Below, piece after piece: positions 10,356 through 18,942 of a stretch of 64,000 bases of DNA. The position numbers were made by a program, and so were the translations under genes. The notes beneath the pieces are model-generated. The model did no database searches. It was not told the origin of the DNA and saw nothing but the letters and a program-made list of their open reading frames with translations. Location: NCBI RefSeq assembly GCF_003448965.1, contig NZ_QRGC01000017.1:1-64000 (forward strand), given 5' to 3'. The DNA comes from Oceanicella sp. SM1341 (GTDB taxonomy: Bacteria; Pseudomonadota; Alphaproteobacteria; Rhodobacterales; Rhodobacteraceae). The first letter of the stretch is position 1, and each line of letters opens with the position of its first letter.

Positions 10356-10643
10356 TCATTGGCTCATCGCGGTGCAGGCGATGGTCGCACCCTCCTGCCC
10401 CTCGAAGGCGGCGGCGCGGGCCTCCAGACGGTCGAGCTCGGCCATCGCGGCGGTGCAGGCATAGCCGTAGCGCTCGGCCACGCGCATCGAGGCCTTTTCG
10501 TAGCCGATGCGCGCGCGGGTGAGGAAATCGGGCAGTGCGTAGCTCTCGCCCACGGTGAAGAACCGGGTGATCACCGTGGAGGGCGAGTAGCAGACATCCT
10601 CGCTGCCATCGGGCCAGCGCAGGGTGAAACGGACTTCAGGCAT
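10356..10643 (-). CDS. nitG: Nit1C small protein, MSMEG_0570 family
   Basis: 95 residues starting MPEVRFTLRWPDGSEDVCYS, the conserved N-terminus of the MSMEG_0570 'nitrogen starvation response' family, followed by VAERYGYACTAAMAEL. Its biochemical role is unknown, but it occurs essentially only within Nit1C clusters. It overlaps the end of nitF by eight bases and is followed immediately by nitH, so all three are in one transcript. No membrane segment or metal motif is evident. Confidence 0.85.
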   Translation of the reverse strand: MPEVRFTLRWPDGSEDVCYSPSTVITRFFTVGESYALPDFLTRARIGYEKASMRVAERYGYACTAAMAELDRLEARAAAFEGQEGATIACTAMSQ

Positions 10644-11610
10644 GGGAGGGCTCCTTCGGCGCGAGGCCGAGATAGGGGGTGGCGGCATGGTCCCAGAACA
10701 ACGCGTCCTCTCCGCCGCTGCGGAGGGTGACGGCGCTTCCGGGGGTGACCGAGCCGATGATGGCGGCGGAGATGTCGCGCGCGGCGAAGCGGGCGCAGAC
10801 CGCCTCCGCCTGCTCCGGGGCGGCGGTGAGCAGGTAGCCGAAGCTGGGGAATGTGCGCAGCCAGCGCTCGGGGGCCACGCCCGCGGGCGGGGTGATGGCG
10901 TCGAGATCGAGGGCGATGCCGGTGCCGGAGCATTCGGCCAGCATCAGCGCGGTGCCGGCGATGCCGCCCTGGCTGATGTCCTTGCCGGCGAAGACCAGCC
11001 CCGCCTCGGCCAGTTCGGGCAGCAGGGCGAGGTCGCCGCGCAGGCGGGGGGCGGGCACGTCGAGGGCGGCGCAGAAATTGTCGAAGCTGGGGCGGTAGGC
11101 GCCGCGCTGGTCGATGGCGGCGATCAGCACCTCGCCGGGGCGGGCGGCGAAGGAGGAGATCAGCGCCTCCGCCCGGCCGAACACCGACACGGCGAGCGAC
11201 AGCTCGCGCCCGGCATAGTTGGTGTGGCCGCCCACCACCGGCACGCCGTAGGCCTCCGCCGCGGCGCGCAGGCCGGCCATGAGCGGGGCTGCCGCCTCCG
11301 GCGAGGGCGCCCAGACCTGGTCGACGAGCGCCACCGGGCGGCCGCCCATCGCGGCGATGTCGGAGAGGTTGACCATCACCCCGCACCAGCCGGCAAACCA
11401 GGGGTCGTCGGCCACGAAGGCGGGGATGAAGCCCTCGCCCGCCAGCAGGTCGAACCCGCCGCCGGGGCGTGGCAGCACCGCGGCGTCATCGCCCGGGAGC
11501 CCGGTGCTGGCCGCGCCGAGGCCGAGCTGTGTGGTGGCCGAGGCGATGGCGAGCTTGCCGCGGATGGAAGGGTGCGCGCGCAGCGCCTCCGCGATGGCCG
11601 CGGCGCTCAT
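10636..11610 (-). CDS. nitF: Nit1C AIR-synthase (PurM)-related protein
   Basis: 324 residues starting MSAAAIAEALRAHPSIRGKL. The PurM-like ATP-binding fold is visible: GDDAAVLPRPGGGFDLLAGEG (about residues 40-60), MVNLSDIAAMGGRPVALVDQ, VVGGHTNY, and the C-terminal FAGKDISQGGIAGTALML. It belongs to the Sll0787/MSMEG_0567-type family, which is sometimes fused to the acetyltransferase; here the two are separate genes overlapping by four bases. In Nit1C it presumably performs ATP-dependent activation or cyclisation of an amide-like intermediate. Confidence 0.88.
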   Translation of the reverse strand: MSAAAIAEALRAHPSIRGKLAIASATTQLGLGAASTGLPGDDAAVLPRPGGGFDLLAGEGFIPAFVADDPWFAGWCGVMVNLSDIAAMGGRPVALVDQVWAPSPEAAAPLMAGLRAAAEAYGVPVVGGHTNYAGRELSLAVSVFGRAEALISSFAARPGEVLIAAIDQRGAYRPSFDNFCAALDVPAPRLRGDLALLPELAEAGLVFAGKDISQGGIAGTALMLAECSGTGIALDLDAITPPAGVAPERWLRTFPSFGYLLTAAPEQAEAVCARFAARDISAAIIGSVTPGSAVTLRSGGEDALFWDHAATPYLGLAPKEPSHA

Positions 11611-12152
11611 CGCCCCGCCCTCCGCACCAGCGAAAGCCAGCCGGCGAACGGGTCGTCGATGGGCGGGTAATGGGCGAGGTCGGCGCGCATGCGGGCATGC
11701 GGCACGCCGTGCAGGCTCACCTCCTCCTCGAGCGTCCAGTGCAGGCGGCGGAACAGCGGCACGTTCTGGCTCTGCACATGGGCGAGGAAGGTCTCGCAGC
11801 CGCGGCCGTGGGCGGTGCGCACCGCGAGGCGGATGAGCTCGGAGCCCAGCCGCCCCACCCGGCGGAACCGCCCGTCGACCGCGAGGCGCGAGCCCCACCA
11901 CAGGCCCGGCTCCGGCTGATGGATGCGCACGGTGCCCACCACCTCGTCGGCCTCATGCGCATAGGTGGAGATCGCCACCAGCGCGGTGGCGACATCGTCG
12001 ATCGCGTCGCGGTCATGGCCGGTGAAGATGCCCTGCTCCTCCACGAACACGCGGTGGCGCAGGGCGGCGGCGCCGGCATGCTCCCAGGGCTCGCCCGCGG
12101 CGCGGATGTAGTAGCCCGGGCAGTGGAAGACCGACTGGTCGAGCGCGCTCAT
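11607..12152 (-). CDS. nitE: Nit1C GNAT-type N-acyltransferase
   Basis: 181 residues starting [20 protein letters not shown]. It has the GNAT layout: a RHRVFVEEQGIF strand-helix patch near residue 35, VGTVRIHQPEPGLWWGSRLAVD and a RRVGRLGSELIRLAVRTAHGRG acyl-CoA-binding region (given as motif, residues ~97-118). It corresponds to NitE of Nit1C clusters. The ATG overlaps the nitD stop by four bases and its stop overlaps nitF by four bases, an arrangement that implies strict translational coupling and equal expression. Confidence 0.85.
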   Translation of the reverse strand: MSALDQSVFHCPGYYIRAAGEPWEHAGAAALRHRVFVEEQGIFTGHDRDAIDDVATALVAISTYAHEADEVVGTVRIHQPEPGLWWGSRLAVDGRFRRVGRLGSELIRLAVRTAHGRGCETFLAHVQSQNVPLFRRLHWTLEEEVSLHGVPHARMRADLAHYPPIDDPFAGWLSLVRRAGR

Positions 12153-13249
12153 GCCACCCTCAGCTTCTCGTAGGTGGAGAGGGCCGAGCAAGCGCCGCAC
12201 TTGCCGCAGCCGGCCTTGATGTCCTCCGACTTCATGCCGGCCGCCACGATCATCGCGCCGAGCGGGCGCAGGATGGAGGCCATGAAGGCCGAGGAGGGCG
12301 CGGGGTGGCTCTCCAGCGGCGTGCCCGAGATCGGCACGAAGGGCACCACGAAGGGGTAGACGCCCATGCCGCAGAGCTTCTCCGACATCGCGAGGATCGC
12401 CTCGGCGCTGTCGCCCAGCCCCGCGAGGATGTAGGTGGACACCTGCCCGCGGCCGAACACCTTCACCGCCGCCTCGAAGGAGGAGAAGTACTTCTCCAGC
12501 GGCACGCCCGCCTTGCCGGGCATGATGCGGGCGCGCACCTCCGGGGTCACGGCCTCGAGATGCATGCCCAGCGCGTCGACCCCGGCATCGGCCATGCGGC
12601 GGTGCCAGGCATCGTCCTCCGGCGGCTCGCACTGGGCCTGGATCGGCAGGTCGACGGCGGCCTTGATGGCGGCGGCACTCTCGGCCAGCACGGCGGCGCC
12701 GCGATCCTTGCCGCGCGGGGTGCCGGTGGTGAGCACCATGTGCTTCACGCCGTCGAGCGCCACCGCCGCCTTCGCCACCTCGGCGAGCTGGGCGGGGGTC
12801 TTGTGGGCGATGGTGCGCCCGGCGGCGAGGCTCTGGCCGATGGAGCAGAACTGGCAGGTCTTCTTGCGGCTCTCGTAGCGGATGCAGGTCTGCAGCACCG
12901 TGGTGGCGAGCACGTCGCGCGAATGCAGCACCGCGATCTGGTTGTAGGGGATGCCGTCCGCGGTCTTCAGCTCGTAGAAGCGCGGGCGCAGCGGGAAGCG
13001 CACGCGGGCCACCTCCGCCCCGTCGCGCAGCACGCGGGCGGCGCCCGAGGCATCCGGCGCCTCGACGAGATAGGGGCTCTCGAAGGCAGGCGCGGTGTGC
13101 ACCGGCACCATCACCGTGGTGCCGCCGATGGTGATCGCCTTGTGGTCCGAGGGCCCTGCCCCGCCGCGGCGGCTCTCATGGCCGGCACGGGGGTCGACCA
13201 GGCGCATGCCCTTCGTCTGCAGGTCGTTGATGAGCTCGGAGTCAGACAT
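12149..13249 (-). CDS. nitD: Nit1C radical SAM protein (MSMEG_0568 family)
   Basis: 366 residues starting [20 protein letters not shown]. Three cysteines at C122, C132 and C135 (C-X9-C-X2-C) take the place of the usual CX3CX2C radical SAM triad; downstream are [12 protein letters not shown] and a biotin-synthase-like barrel. Three more cysteines, C348-X2-C351-X2-C354, lie near the C-terminus and could hold an auxiliary Fe-S cluster. The longer frame up to 13327 is rejected: the region is Pro/Arg-rich and covers the end of nitC. It overlaps nitC and nitE, and corresponds to NitD of Nit1C, whose reaction is not established. Confidence 0.88.
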   Translation of the reverse strand: MSDSELINDLQTKGMRLVDPRAGHESRRGGAGPSDHKAITIGGTTVMVPVHTAPAFESPYLVEAPDASGAARVLRDGAEVARVRFPLRPRFYELKTADGIPYNQIAVLHSRDVLATTVLQTCIRYESRKKTCQFCSIGQSLAAGRTIAHKTPAQLAEVAKAAVALDGVKHMVLTTGTPRGKDRGAAVLAESAAAIKAAVDLPIQAQCEPPEDDAWHRRMADAGVDALGMHLEAVTPEVRARIMPGKAGVPLEKYFSSFEAAVKVFGRGQVSTYILAGLGDSAEAILAMSEKLCGMGVYPFVVPFVPISGTPLESHPAPSSAFMASILRPLGAMIVAAGMKSEDIKAGCGKCGACSALSTYEKLRVA

Positions 13250-14219
13250 CGGCGGGTTCCTCCTCGGATGGGGCGGCGGCCTCGGGCGCGGGGGCCTCGA
13301 CGCGCGGCTGCGCGGGGCGGGTGTCATGCACGAGATGCAGCAGCTCGGGCCGGGCGTAATGGCCCACGCTGTCCATCATCCGCTTGCGCTTGGTGATCAG
13401 CCGCATGTCCATGTCCGCGATCAGGATGCCCTCGCGGTCGGTGAGCGGCGGGGCGAGATGCCGGCCCTCGGGCGAGACGATGCAGGTCATGCAGCCGTCG
13501 CGCAGGCCCTTCTGCAGCGCGGGGTCGGGGTGGATGGAGGCGATCTGCTCCTCGGTGAGCCAGCCGGTGGCGTTGACCACGAAACAGCCCGCCTCCAGCG
13601 CGTGGTGGCGCATGGTCACCTCGATCTGCTCGCCAAAGACCGGGCCCACGAGGCTGCCGGGGAAATGCGCGGCATGGATCTCCTCGTGCTGGGCCATCAG
13701 CGCGTAGCGGGCGAGCGGGTTGTAATGCTCCCAGCAGGCCAGCGCGCCCACGCGGCCCACGGCGGTGTCCACCACCTTGAGCCCGGCGCCGTCGCCCTGC
13801 CCCCAGACCATGCGCTCATGGTAGGTGGGGGTGATCTTGCGGCGCTTGAGGGCGAGGGAGCCGTCGGCGTCGAACACGAGCTGGGTGTTGTAGAGCGAGC
13901 CATGGTCGCGCTCGTTCACGCCGAGCACCACCACCACCCCGCGGGTGCGCGCGGCCTCGGCCACGGCGCGGGTTTCCGGCGAGGGGATGGTGACTGCCTC
14001 GCGGTAGAGCTCGAGATGCGGCGCCCCCTGCTGCACCGGCGGCAGCACGAAGGAGAAATACGGGTAATAGGGCACGAAGGTCTCGGGGAAGACGATGAAG
14101 CGCGCGCCCTTGTCCGCCGCCTCGGCGATGGCGTTCAGCACCCGCTCGACCGTGCCGGCCCGGCCCGTGAGATCGGGGGCGATCTGGACCGCGGCGGCCC
14201 GGATGGTGTCGGTTCTCAT
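13242..14219 (-). CDS. nitC: Nitrilase of the Nit1C cluster
   Basis: 325 residues starting [20 protein letters not shown]. The nitrilase catalytic triad is complete: Glu46 ([12 protein letters not shown]), Lys128 ([12 protein letters not shown]) and Cys162 ([12 protein letters not shown]). It hydrolyses a nitrile, or forms the amide, in the cytoplasm; in Nit1C clusters of pseudomonads NitC is linked to growth on cyanide as nitrogen source. The ATG at 14219 has GGAG seven bases upstream. The last ~25 residues are an Ala/Pro/Glu-rich tail beyond the fold. It overlaps nitD by eight bases. Confidence 0.93.
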   Translation of the reverse strand: MRTDTIRAAAVQIAPDLTGRAGTVERVLNAIAEAADKGARFIVFPETFVPYYPYFSFVLPPVQQGAPHLELYREAVTIPSPETRAVAEAARTRGVVVVLGVNERDHGSLYNTQLVFDADGSLALKRRKITPTYHERMVWGQGDGAGLKVVDTAVGRVGALACWEHYNPLARYALMAQHEEIHAAHFPGSLVGPVFGEQIEVTMRHHALEAGCFVVNATGWLTEEQIASIHPDPALQKGLRDGCMTCIVSPEGRHLAPPLTDREGILIADMDMRLITKRKRMMDSVGHYARPELLHLVHDTRPAQPRVEAPAPEAAAPSEEEPADV

Positions 14220-14279
14220 CTGATGGCTCCGCTCTCGGGGGGGGATGGGGGCGCCGGCGGCCGGCACCCCCGGGGTGGA

Positions 14280-14762
14280 TCACACGGTCCAGGTGTCGAG
14301 GATCACCGCGTTCGCCTTCTTGTGCAGCAGGATGCAGTCCAGCACGTCCTGCGGGGCCACCGGGGTGATGCCGGGCAGCAGCGAGGGCTCGCCGTGGCCG
14401 TAGAGCGCCTGGAGCGCGAAGCGGCAGGCATAGACCTTGCCGCCCTCGCCCATGAACTTCTTCAGGTTCACCGCGAAGTTCTGGTGGCCGGGGAAGGCCT
14501 CGTCGCCCAGGGTGGGGAAGCCGCGCTGGATGCCCAGCGTGACCCCCGGCCCGTAGAGCAGGATCGAGGTGTCGTAGCCCTTGCGGTTCAGCCGGATGGC
14601 GTTGAGGATGTTCACGAGGCCGATGGACCCTTCGAAGGCGACCGTGTGGAAGGTGACCAGCGCCTTCTCTCCGGCCTCTGCCTTCACGTCCTCGAAGACC
14701 TTCTCCTCGTAGTTCACGAAGTAGTCGCCGTCCTTGTGAGCTTCCTGGGTGACTGCAGGCAT
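14280..14762 (-). CDS. nitB: Nit1C MSMEG_0572/Sll0783-family protein
   Basis: 160 residues starting [20 protein letters not shown], matching the MSMEG_0572/Sll0783 'nitrogen starvation response' family that opens Nit1C clusters. The central part ([20 protein letters not shown], then [20 protein letters not shown]) resembles the DsrE/Sll-type alpha-beta fold, and one cysteine in [13 protein letters not shown] is conserved. The exact role is unknown. AGGAG lies eight bases before the ATG. It is the first gene of the cluster, 60 bases ahead of nitC, directly downstream of the control region. Confidence 0.87.
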   Translation of the reverse strand: MPAVTQEAHKDGDYFVNYEEKVFEDVKAEAGEKALVTFHTVAFEGSIGLVNILNAIRLNRKGYDTSILLYGPGVTLGIQRGFPTLGDEAFPGHQNFAVNLKKFMGEGGKVYACRFALQALYGHGEPSLLPGITPVAPQDVLDCILLHKKANAVILDTWTV

Positions 14763-15078
14763 CTGGTATCTCCTGTTCCTGGCTGGGGTCGGGAGCAGGG
14801 TGATCGCAGGGCGGATATCCAGTCAATTATCAATTCAATCTCCATACAATTATCTGGGCGAAAACAGCAGATATGGCGATTTCTTCGGCAGATTTCCGGG
14901 CTTCAGCCGCGGAAACTGGCAGGAATTGAATGATCCAGATCAAGGCAAGCGTCGAATCATTCGTAACGCATTAACCAGAAACTGAATCGAATCATTCCGC
15001 ATACAATCCTCCCTGCATACAATCCGCTTCAATTCCCCCGGCCACCGCGCTAGAAAGCGGCACAGGAGGGCCACTGAC
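14763..15078. promoter_or_regulatory. AT-rich divergent control region between nitB and the MocR regulator
   Basis: 316 bases, strikingly AT-richer than all surroundings. It holds two exact direct repeats: GCATACAATCC at 14999-15009 and 15015-15025 (16 bp apart) and TCGAATCATTC at 14952-14962 and 14987-14997 (35 bp apart). A third ATACAAT core is at 14844-14850. MocR/GabR regulators are known to bind paired direct repeats near their own promoters, so these are good operator candidates. CATACAAT could also serve as a -10 box for the regulator gene; no convincing -35 was found. Confidence 0.65.
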
Positions 15079-16449
15079 TTGATCGACTGGACGCCGACGC
15101 TCCCCGAGAGCGGCAAGCCACGCTACATCCTGATCGCCGACGCGATCGCCCAGGACATCCGCGCCGGCACGCTGAAGCCGGGCGACCGCCTGCCGCCGCA
15201 GCGCAAGCTCGCCGGCCGGCTGGGGGTGGATTTCACCACCGTTTCGCGCGCCTATGCCGAGGCGCAGTCCCGCGGGCTGCTCGACAGCCACGTGGGCCGC
15301 GGCACCTTCGTGACCGCGAGCGCCAACGGCTCCACCGCCCCCGACCCGGCCCGCGCCGGGGAGGAGGACCTGTCGATGAACATGCCCCCCGAGCCGACCG
15401 ACCCCGCCCTGCTCGAGAAGATGCGCGAGGGGCTCAGCTACGTGGGCGCAAACCTCGTCTCGCTGCTGCGCTACCAGTCGCCCATCGGCTCGGAGAAGGA
15501 CAAGGAGGCCGCCTCCACCTGGCTGTCGATGCGCGGAATGGTGCCGCGGCTGGAGCGCATCGCCGTCACCCCCGGCGCGCATGCCACGATGACGGCCGTG
15601 CTCTCCACCCTCTGCGGCGCGGGCGACGCGGTGCTGTGCGAGCGCATCACCTACCCCGGCCTGCGCAACATCGCGCGGCGGCTCGGCATCGAGCTCGTCG
15701 GACTGGAGATGGACGAGAGCGGCATCCTGCCCGACGCGCTGGAGGCCGCGATCCGCGCCCACGGGCCGCGGGCGCTCTACCTCAACCCCACGCTGCAGAA
15801 CCCCACCACCCTCACCATGCCCACCGCGCGGCGGCTGGAGGTGTCGGAGGTGCTCAACCGCCACGGCCTGCCGCTGATCGAGGACGACGCCTACGGCTTC
15901 ATCCCCGCCCGCGCGCCCGCCCCGCTGGCGGTGAGCGCGCCCGACCTCACCTGGCACATCGGCGGCCTCGCGAAATGCATCGGCGCCGGGCTGCGGCTGG
16001 CCTATGTGGTGGCCCCCAGCGCGCGCGGGGCCTTCAACCTCGCCCAGGCGCTGCGGGCCACGGCGGTGATGCCCTCGCCCATCTCCGCGGCCCTTGCCAC
16101 CCACTGGATCGAGGACGGCACGGCCGAGCGCATCCGCCGCTTCATCCGCACCGAGAGTGCGGCGCGCCAGGCCATCGCGGCCGAGACGCTGGAGGGGCTG
16201 AAATTCACCTCCGACCCCAACGCCTTCAACATCTGGCTGCACCTGCCCAAGGGCTCCGGCCGGGCCGACCTGATGGGCCGCATGGCCGGGCGCCACGTGG
16301 GCCTGATGCCCTCGGACGTCTTCACCGTGAGCGGCGCGCCCGACGAGCACGTGCGCGTCTGCCTCGGCGGCTCCATCACCCGCGAGGAGCTGCAGCGCGG
16401 CCTGCTGTTCATGGCCAATTCCCTGCAGCAGGAGGCCTGGATGGGCTGA
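15079..16449 (+). CDS. MocR-family transcriptional regulator (GntR HTH + aminotransferase fold)
   Basis: 456 residues with a TTG start (LIDWTPTLPESG, read as Met); AGGAGG lies nine bases upstream. Residues ~12-75 form a GntR winged helix (KPGDRLPPQRKLAGRLGVDF, TVSRAYAEAQSRG), and the rest is a class I aminotransferase fold with YLNPTLQNPTT, EDDAYGFIPA and a PLP lysine in GGLAKCIGAGLR (around residue 305). This is the MocR/GabR type, a PLP- and effector-sensing DNA-binding protein. Its divergent position next to nitB makes it the likely regulator of the nitrilase cluster, in place of the sigma-54 activator described for pseudomonads. Confidence 0.9.
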   Translation: MIDWTPTLPESGKPRYILIADAIAQDIRAGTLKPGDRLPPQRKLAGRLGVDFTTVSRAYAEAQSRGLLDSHVGRGTFVTASANGSTAPDPARAGEEDLSMNMPPEPTDPALLEKMREGLSYVGANLVSLLRYQSPIGSEKDKEAASTWLSMRGMVPRLERIAVTPGAHATMTAVLSTLCGAGDAVLCERITYPGLRNIARRLGIELVGLEMDESGILPDALEAAIRAHGPRALYLNPTLQNPTTLTMPTARRLEVSEVLNRHGLPLIEDDAYGFIPARAPAPLAVSAPDLTWHIGGLAKCIGAGLRLAYVVAPSARGAFNLAQALRATAVMPSPISAALATHWIEDGTAERIRRFIRTESAARQAIAAETLEGLKFTSDPNAFNIWLHLPKGSGRADLMGRMAGRHVGLMPSDVFTVSGAPDEHVRVCLGGSITREELQRGLLFMANSLQQEAWMG

Positions 16450-16620
16450 ATCGCGGTGCGGAGCGCAAATCCTCACGCAACAATCTTACGACTTTAATCC
16501 TGCTGGCGTGCGATTCTTGCGCGCGCCTCTTGCCAAGCCGGGCCGCCCGCGCTAGGTTGCACTGCAGCAACGCCCTTGACACCGGGCGATCCATGCTGCA
16601 ACGCAACCAGGAACCGGCAC

Positions 16621-17064
16621 ATGCTCGACAACCAGCCCCGAGGCACGATCGTCATCGAAGACATTGAAATCGGCATGCGCCGCAGCCTGGCCAAGGTTGT
16701 GACCGACCGCGACATCGAGCTGTTCGCCGAAGTATCCACCGACCACAATCCCGTCCACCTCGACGATGATTACGCCCGCGACACGATCTTCGAGGGCCGC
16801 ATCGCGCATGGCATGCTCACCGCCGGGCTGATCTCGGCCGTCATCGGCGAGCAGCTGCCCGGGCATGGCACCGTCTACCTCGGGCAGACCATGCGCTTCC
16901 TCGCCCCCGTGCGCCCCGGTGACCGGGTGGAGGCCACCGTGGAAGTGACCTCGATCGACCACGCGAAGCGCAGGGTGACGCTTGATTGTGCGGCCCGCGT
17001 GGGTGATACGGTCGTGCTGAAGGGCGAGGCGCTGGTTCTGGCGCCGAGCCGCAAGTTCGACTGA
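16621..17064 (+). CDS. MaoC-like (R)-specific enoyl-CoA hydratase
   Basis: 147 residues starting MLDNQPRGTIVIEDIEIGMR. It is a single hotdog domain with the hydratase-2 active-site signature DHNPVHLDDDYARDTIFEGR (Asp and His about residues 40-45) and AHGMLTAGLISAVIGEQLPG. It likely hydrates a trans-2-enoyl-CoA to the (R)-3-hydroxyacyl-CoA, for PHA precursor supply or a related pathway. I start at 16621 because the conserved part begins there and AGGAA precedes it; an upstream ATG at 16576 adds a non-conserved leader. ribF follows 29 bases downstream. Confidence 0.88.
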   Translation: MLDNQPRGTIVIEDIEIGMRRSLAKVVTDRDIELFAEVSTDHNPVHLDDDYARDTIFEGRIAHGMLTAGLISAVIGEQLPGHGTVYLGQTMRFLAPVRPGDRVEATVEVTSIDHAKRRVTLDCAARVGDTVVLKGEALVLAPSRKFD

Positions 17065-17093
17065 AGGACGGGGCCGCGCCCCGCCAGGGGGCC

Positions 17094-18041
17094 ATGCGGA
17101 TCATCCGGAGCACTGCCACGACCGATCCCGCCGAGCGGGGCGCCTCGGTCGCCATGGGGAATTTCGACGGCGTCCATCTCGGCCATCAGGCGGTGATCGG
17201 GCTGGCGCTGCGCGAGGCCCGCGCCAGCAGCGCGCCGGCCGGGGTGATCACCTTCGAGCCGCATCCGCGCAGCTTCTTCGCCCCCGATGCCCCGCCCTTC
17301 CGGCTGATGAACCCGGCCTCGCGCGCCCACCGGCTGGCCAAGCTGGGGGTGGAACTGCTCTACGAGCTGCCCTTCGGCGCCGATCTCGCCCGCCTCACGG
17401 CCGAGGATTACGCCCGGGACATCCTGGTGCGCGGGCTGGGCGTGTCGCATGTCGTCGTGGGCCAGGACTTCCGCTTCGGCCGCGGCCGGGCGGGCGACGT
17501 GGACACGCTTGCCCGCCTCGGCGCCGAGCTGGGCTTCCGCGTGACCGCGGCGCCCATCGTCTCCGACGGCGAGACCGACTATTCCTCCACCGCCATCCGC
17601 CGTGCCCTCGCCGAGGGCCGCCCGGGCGATGCGCGCCGCATGCTGGGCCACTGGCACCGCATCGAGGCGCGGGTGGAGCACGGCGACGCCCGCGGCCGCG
17701 AGCTGGGCTTTCCCACCGCGAACATGCCCCTCGACGGGCTGCACCTGCCGGCCTTCGGGGTTTATGCCGTCACGGTCGACGTGCTGGAGGGCCCGCATGC
17801 CGGCACCTACCACGGCGCCGCCTCGCTGGGCGTGCGGCCGATGTTCGGCGAGAACCGGCCCAACCTCGAGGTGTTCCTGTTCGACTTCTCCGGCGATCTC
17901 TACGGCGCCGAGCTCTCGGTCGGGCTCGTCGATTTCCAGCGCCCCGAGCTGCGCTTCGACGGGCTTCCCGCCCTCATCGAGCAGATGAACCGCGACTGCG
18001 AGACCGCCCGCGCCACGTTGAAGGCCGCCGCGCCACTCTGA
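17094..18041 (+). CDS. ribF: Bifunctional riboflavin kinase/FAD synthetase
   Basis: 315 residues, starting MRIIRSTATTDPAERGASVA, normal length for RibF. The FAD synthetase half carries GNFDGVHLGHQAV (residues ~23-35) and GQDFRFGRGRAGD with YSSTAIR; the C-terminal riboflavin kinase half has GRELGFPTANM and GVYAVTV. It makes FMN and FAD from riboflavin and ATP in the cytoplasm. AGGGG is four bases upstream. The neighbouring nitH flavoprotein is an unrelated consumer of FAD. Confidence 0.97.
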   Translation: MRIIRSTATTDPAERGASVAMGNFDGVHLGHQAVIGLALREARASSAPAGVITFEPHPRSFFAPDAPPFRLMNPASRAHRLAKLGVELLYELPFGADLARLTAEDYARDILVRGLGVSHVVVGQDFRFGRGRAGDVDTLARLGAELGFRVTAAPIVSDGETDYSSTAIRRALAEGRPGDARRMLGHWHRIEARVEHGDARGRELGFPTANMPLDGLHLPAFGVYAVTVDVLEGPHAGTYHGAASLGVRPMFGENRPNLEVFLFDFSGDLYGAELSVGLVDFQRPELRFDGLPALIEQMNRDCETARATLKAAAPL

Positions 18042-18104
18042 CCGGTTGGCAGGGGCGGCAAAACCGGGCACGCTCGCGCCCGGGCCACAGCGGAGGGGCC
18101 GTCA

Positions 18105-18881
18105 TTGCGCTCAACGCTGTTCAATCTCTGGCTCTACGGGTTCACCTTCCTCACTGCCGGCTTCGCCTGGGGCCTGAGCTTCGTCGCCGGGCCACGCACC
18201 CTGCGCGGGCTGCTCGGCCTCTGGGCGAAGACCATGCTCGGCGCCACCCGGCTCATCCTCGGCGCCAAGATCGAGGTGCGCGGGCTCGAGGCCCTGCCCC
18301 CCGGCGGCCCGGCGCTGATCGTGGCCAAGCACCAGTCCGAGCTCGACGCCATCCTGCTGCTCGCCCTCTTCCCCCAGGCCGGCGCCATCGCCATGCAGGA
18401 GCTGGAGGGCTACCCTTTCGTGGGCCGCATCATCCGCCGGCTGGAATACATCCTCGTGCCGGTCTCGGGCCCCCCTGCCGGGCGCAGCGCCGCCGTGGTC
18501 GAGGGCGCCGCCCGGGTGCATGCCGAGGGCCGGCCGGTGCTGATCTACCCCGAGGGCACGCTGATGAGCCTCGGCGCGCGCGAGCGCTACCGCACCGGCG
18601 TGTGGCGCATCTACGAGGCGCTGGGGGTGGAGGCGACCCCCGTCGCCTTCTCCGTGGGCGTGATCTGGCCGCGGCGCGAATGGGTGAAGCACCCCGGCAC
18701 CACCGGGGCGGCCGAATTCCTCGCCCCGATCCCGCCGGGCCTCGCCCTCGAGCCCTTCATGGCCCGGCTGGAGGAGACGATCGAGACCGCCACCATGGCG
18801 CTGATCGAGGAACACGCGAGCCCCGCGCGCGCCGCAGAGGCCCGCGCCCTTCACGCAGCGAAAGCCCCCAACCGGGATTGA
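18105..18881 (+). CDS. 1-acyl-sn-glycerol-3-phosphate acyltransferase-like protein (PlsC family)
   Basis: 258 residues with a TTG start after GGAGGGG. An N-terminal hydrophobic segment (residues ~5-25) is followed by the acyltransferase boxes: KHQSELD (H-X4-D, near residue 78), and YPEGTLMS near 146. It should transfer an acyl group onto a lysophospholipid, normally lysophosphatidate, at the inner face of the inner membrane. It is followed 61 bases later by an LplT-like carrier, so a role in lysophospholipid re-acylation is possible. The fold and motifs are clear; the exact acceptor is not. Confidence 0.88.
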   Translation: MRSTLFNLWLYGFTFLTAGFAWGLSFVAGPRTLRGLLGLWAKTMLGATRLILGAKIEVRGLEALPPGGPALIVAKHQSELDAILLLALFPQAGAIAMQELEGYPFVGRIIRRLEYILVPVSGPPAGRSAAVVEGAARVHAEGRPVLIYPEGTLMSLGARERYRTGVWRIYEALGVEATPVAFSVGVIWPRREWVKHPGTTGAAEFLAPIPPGLALEPFMARLEETIETATMALIEEHASPARAAEARALHAAKAPNRD

Positions 18882-18942
18882 CGCCACCCCCCGGGCCGTC
18901 GCATGCGGGAAGCTCACCGCCCGGCAGAGCAGGAGAGAGCGC

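Noticed and set aside
14914..14934. CTGGCAGGAATTGAATGA as a sigma-54 promoter for the nitrilase cluster
   Set aside because: The -24 GG is present but the -12 GC is GA, and the regulator here is MocR, not an NtrC-type activator.
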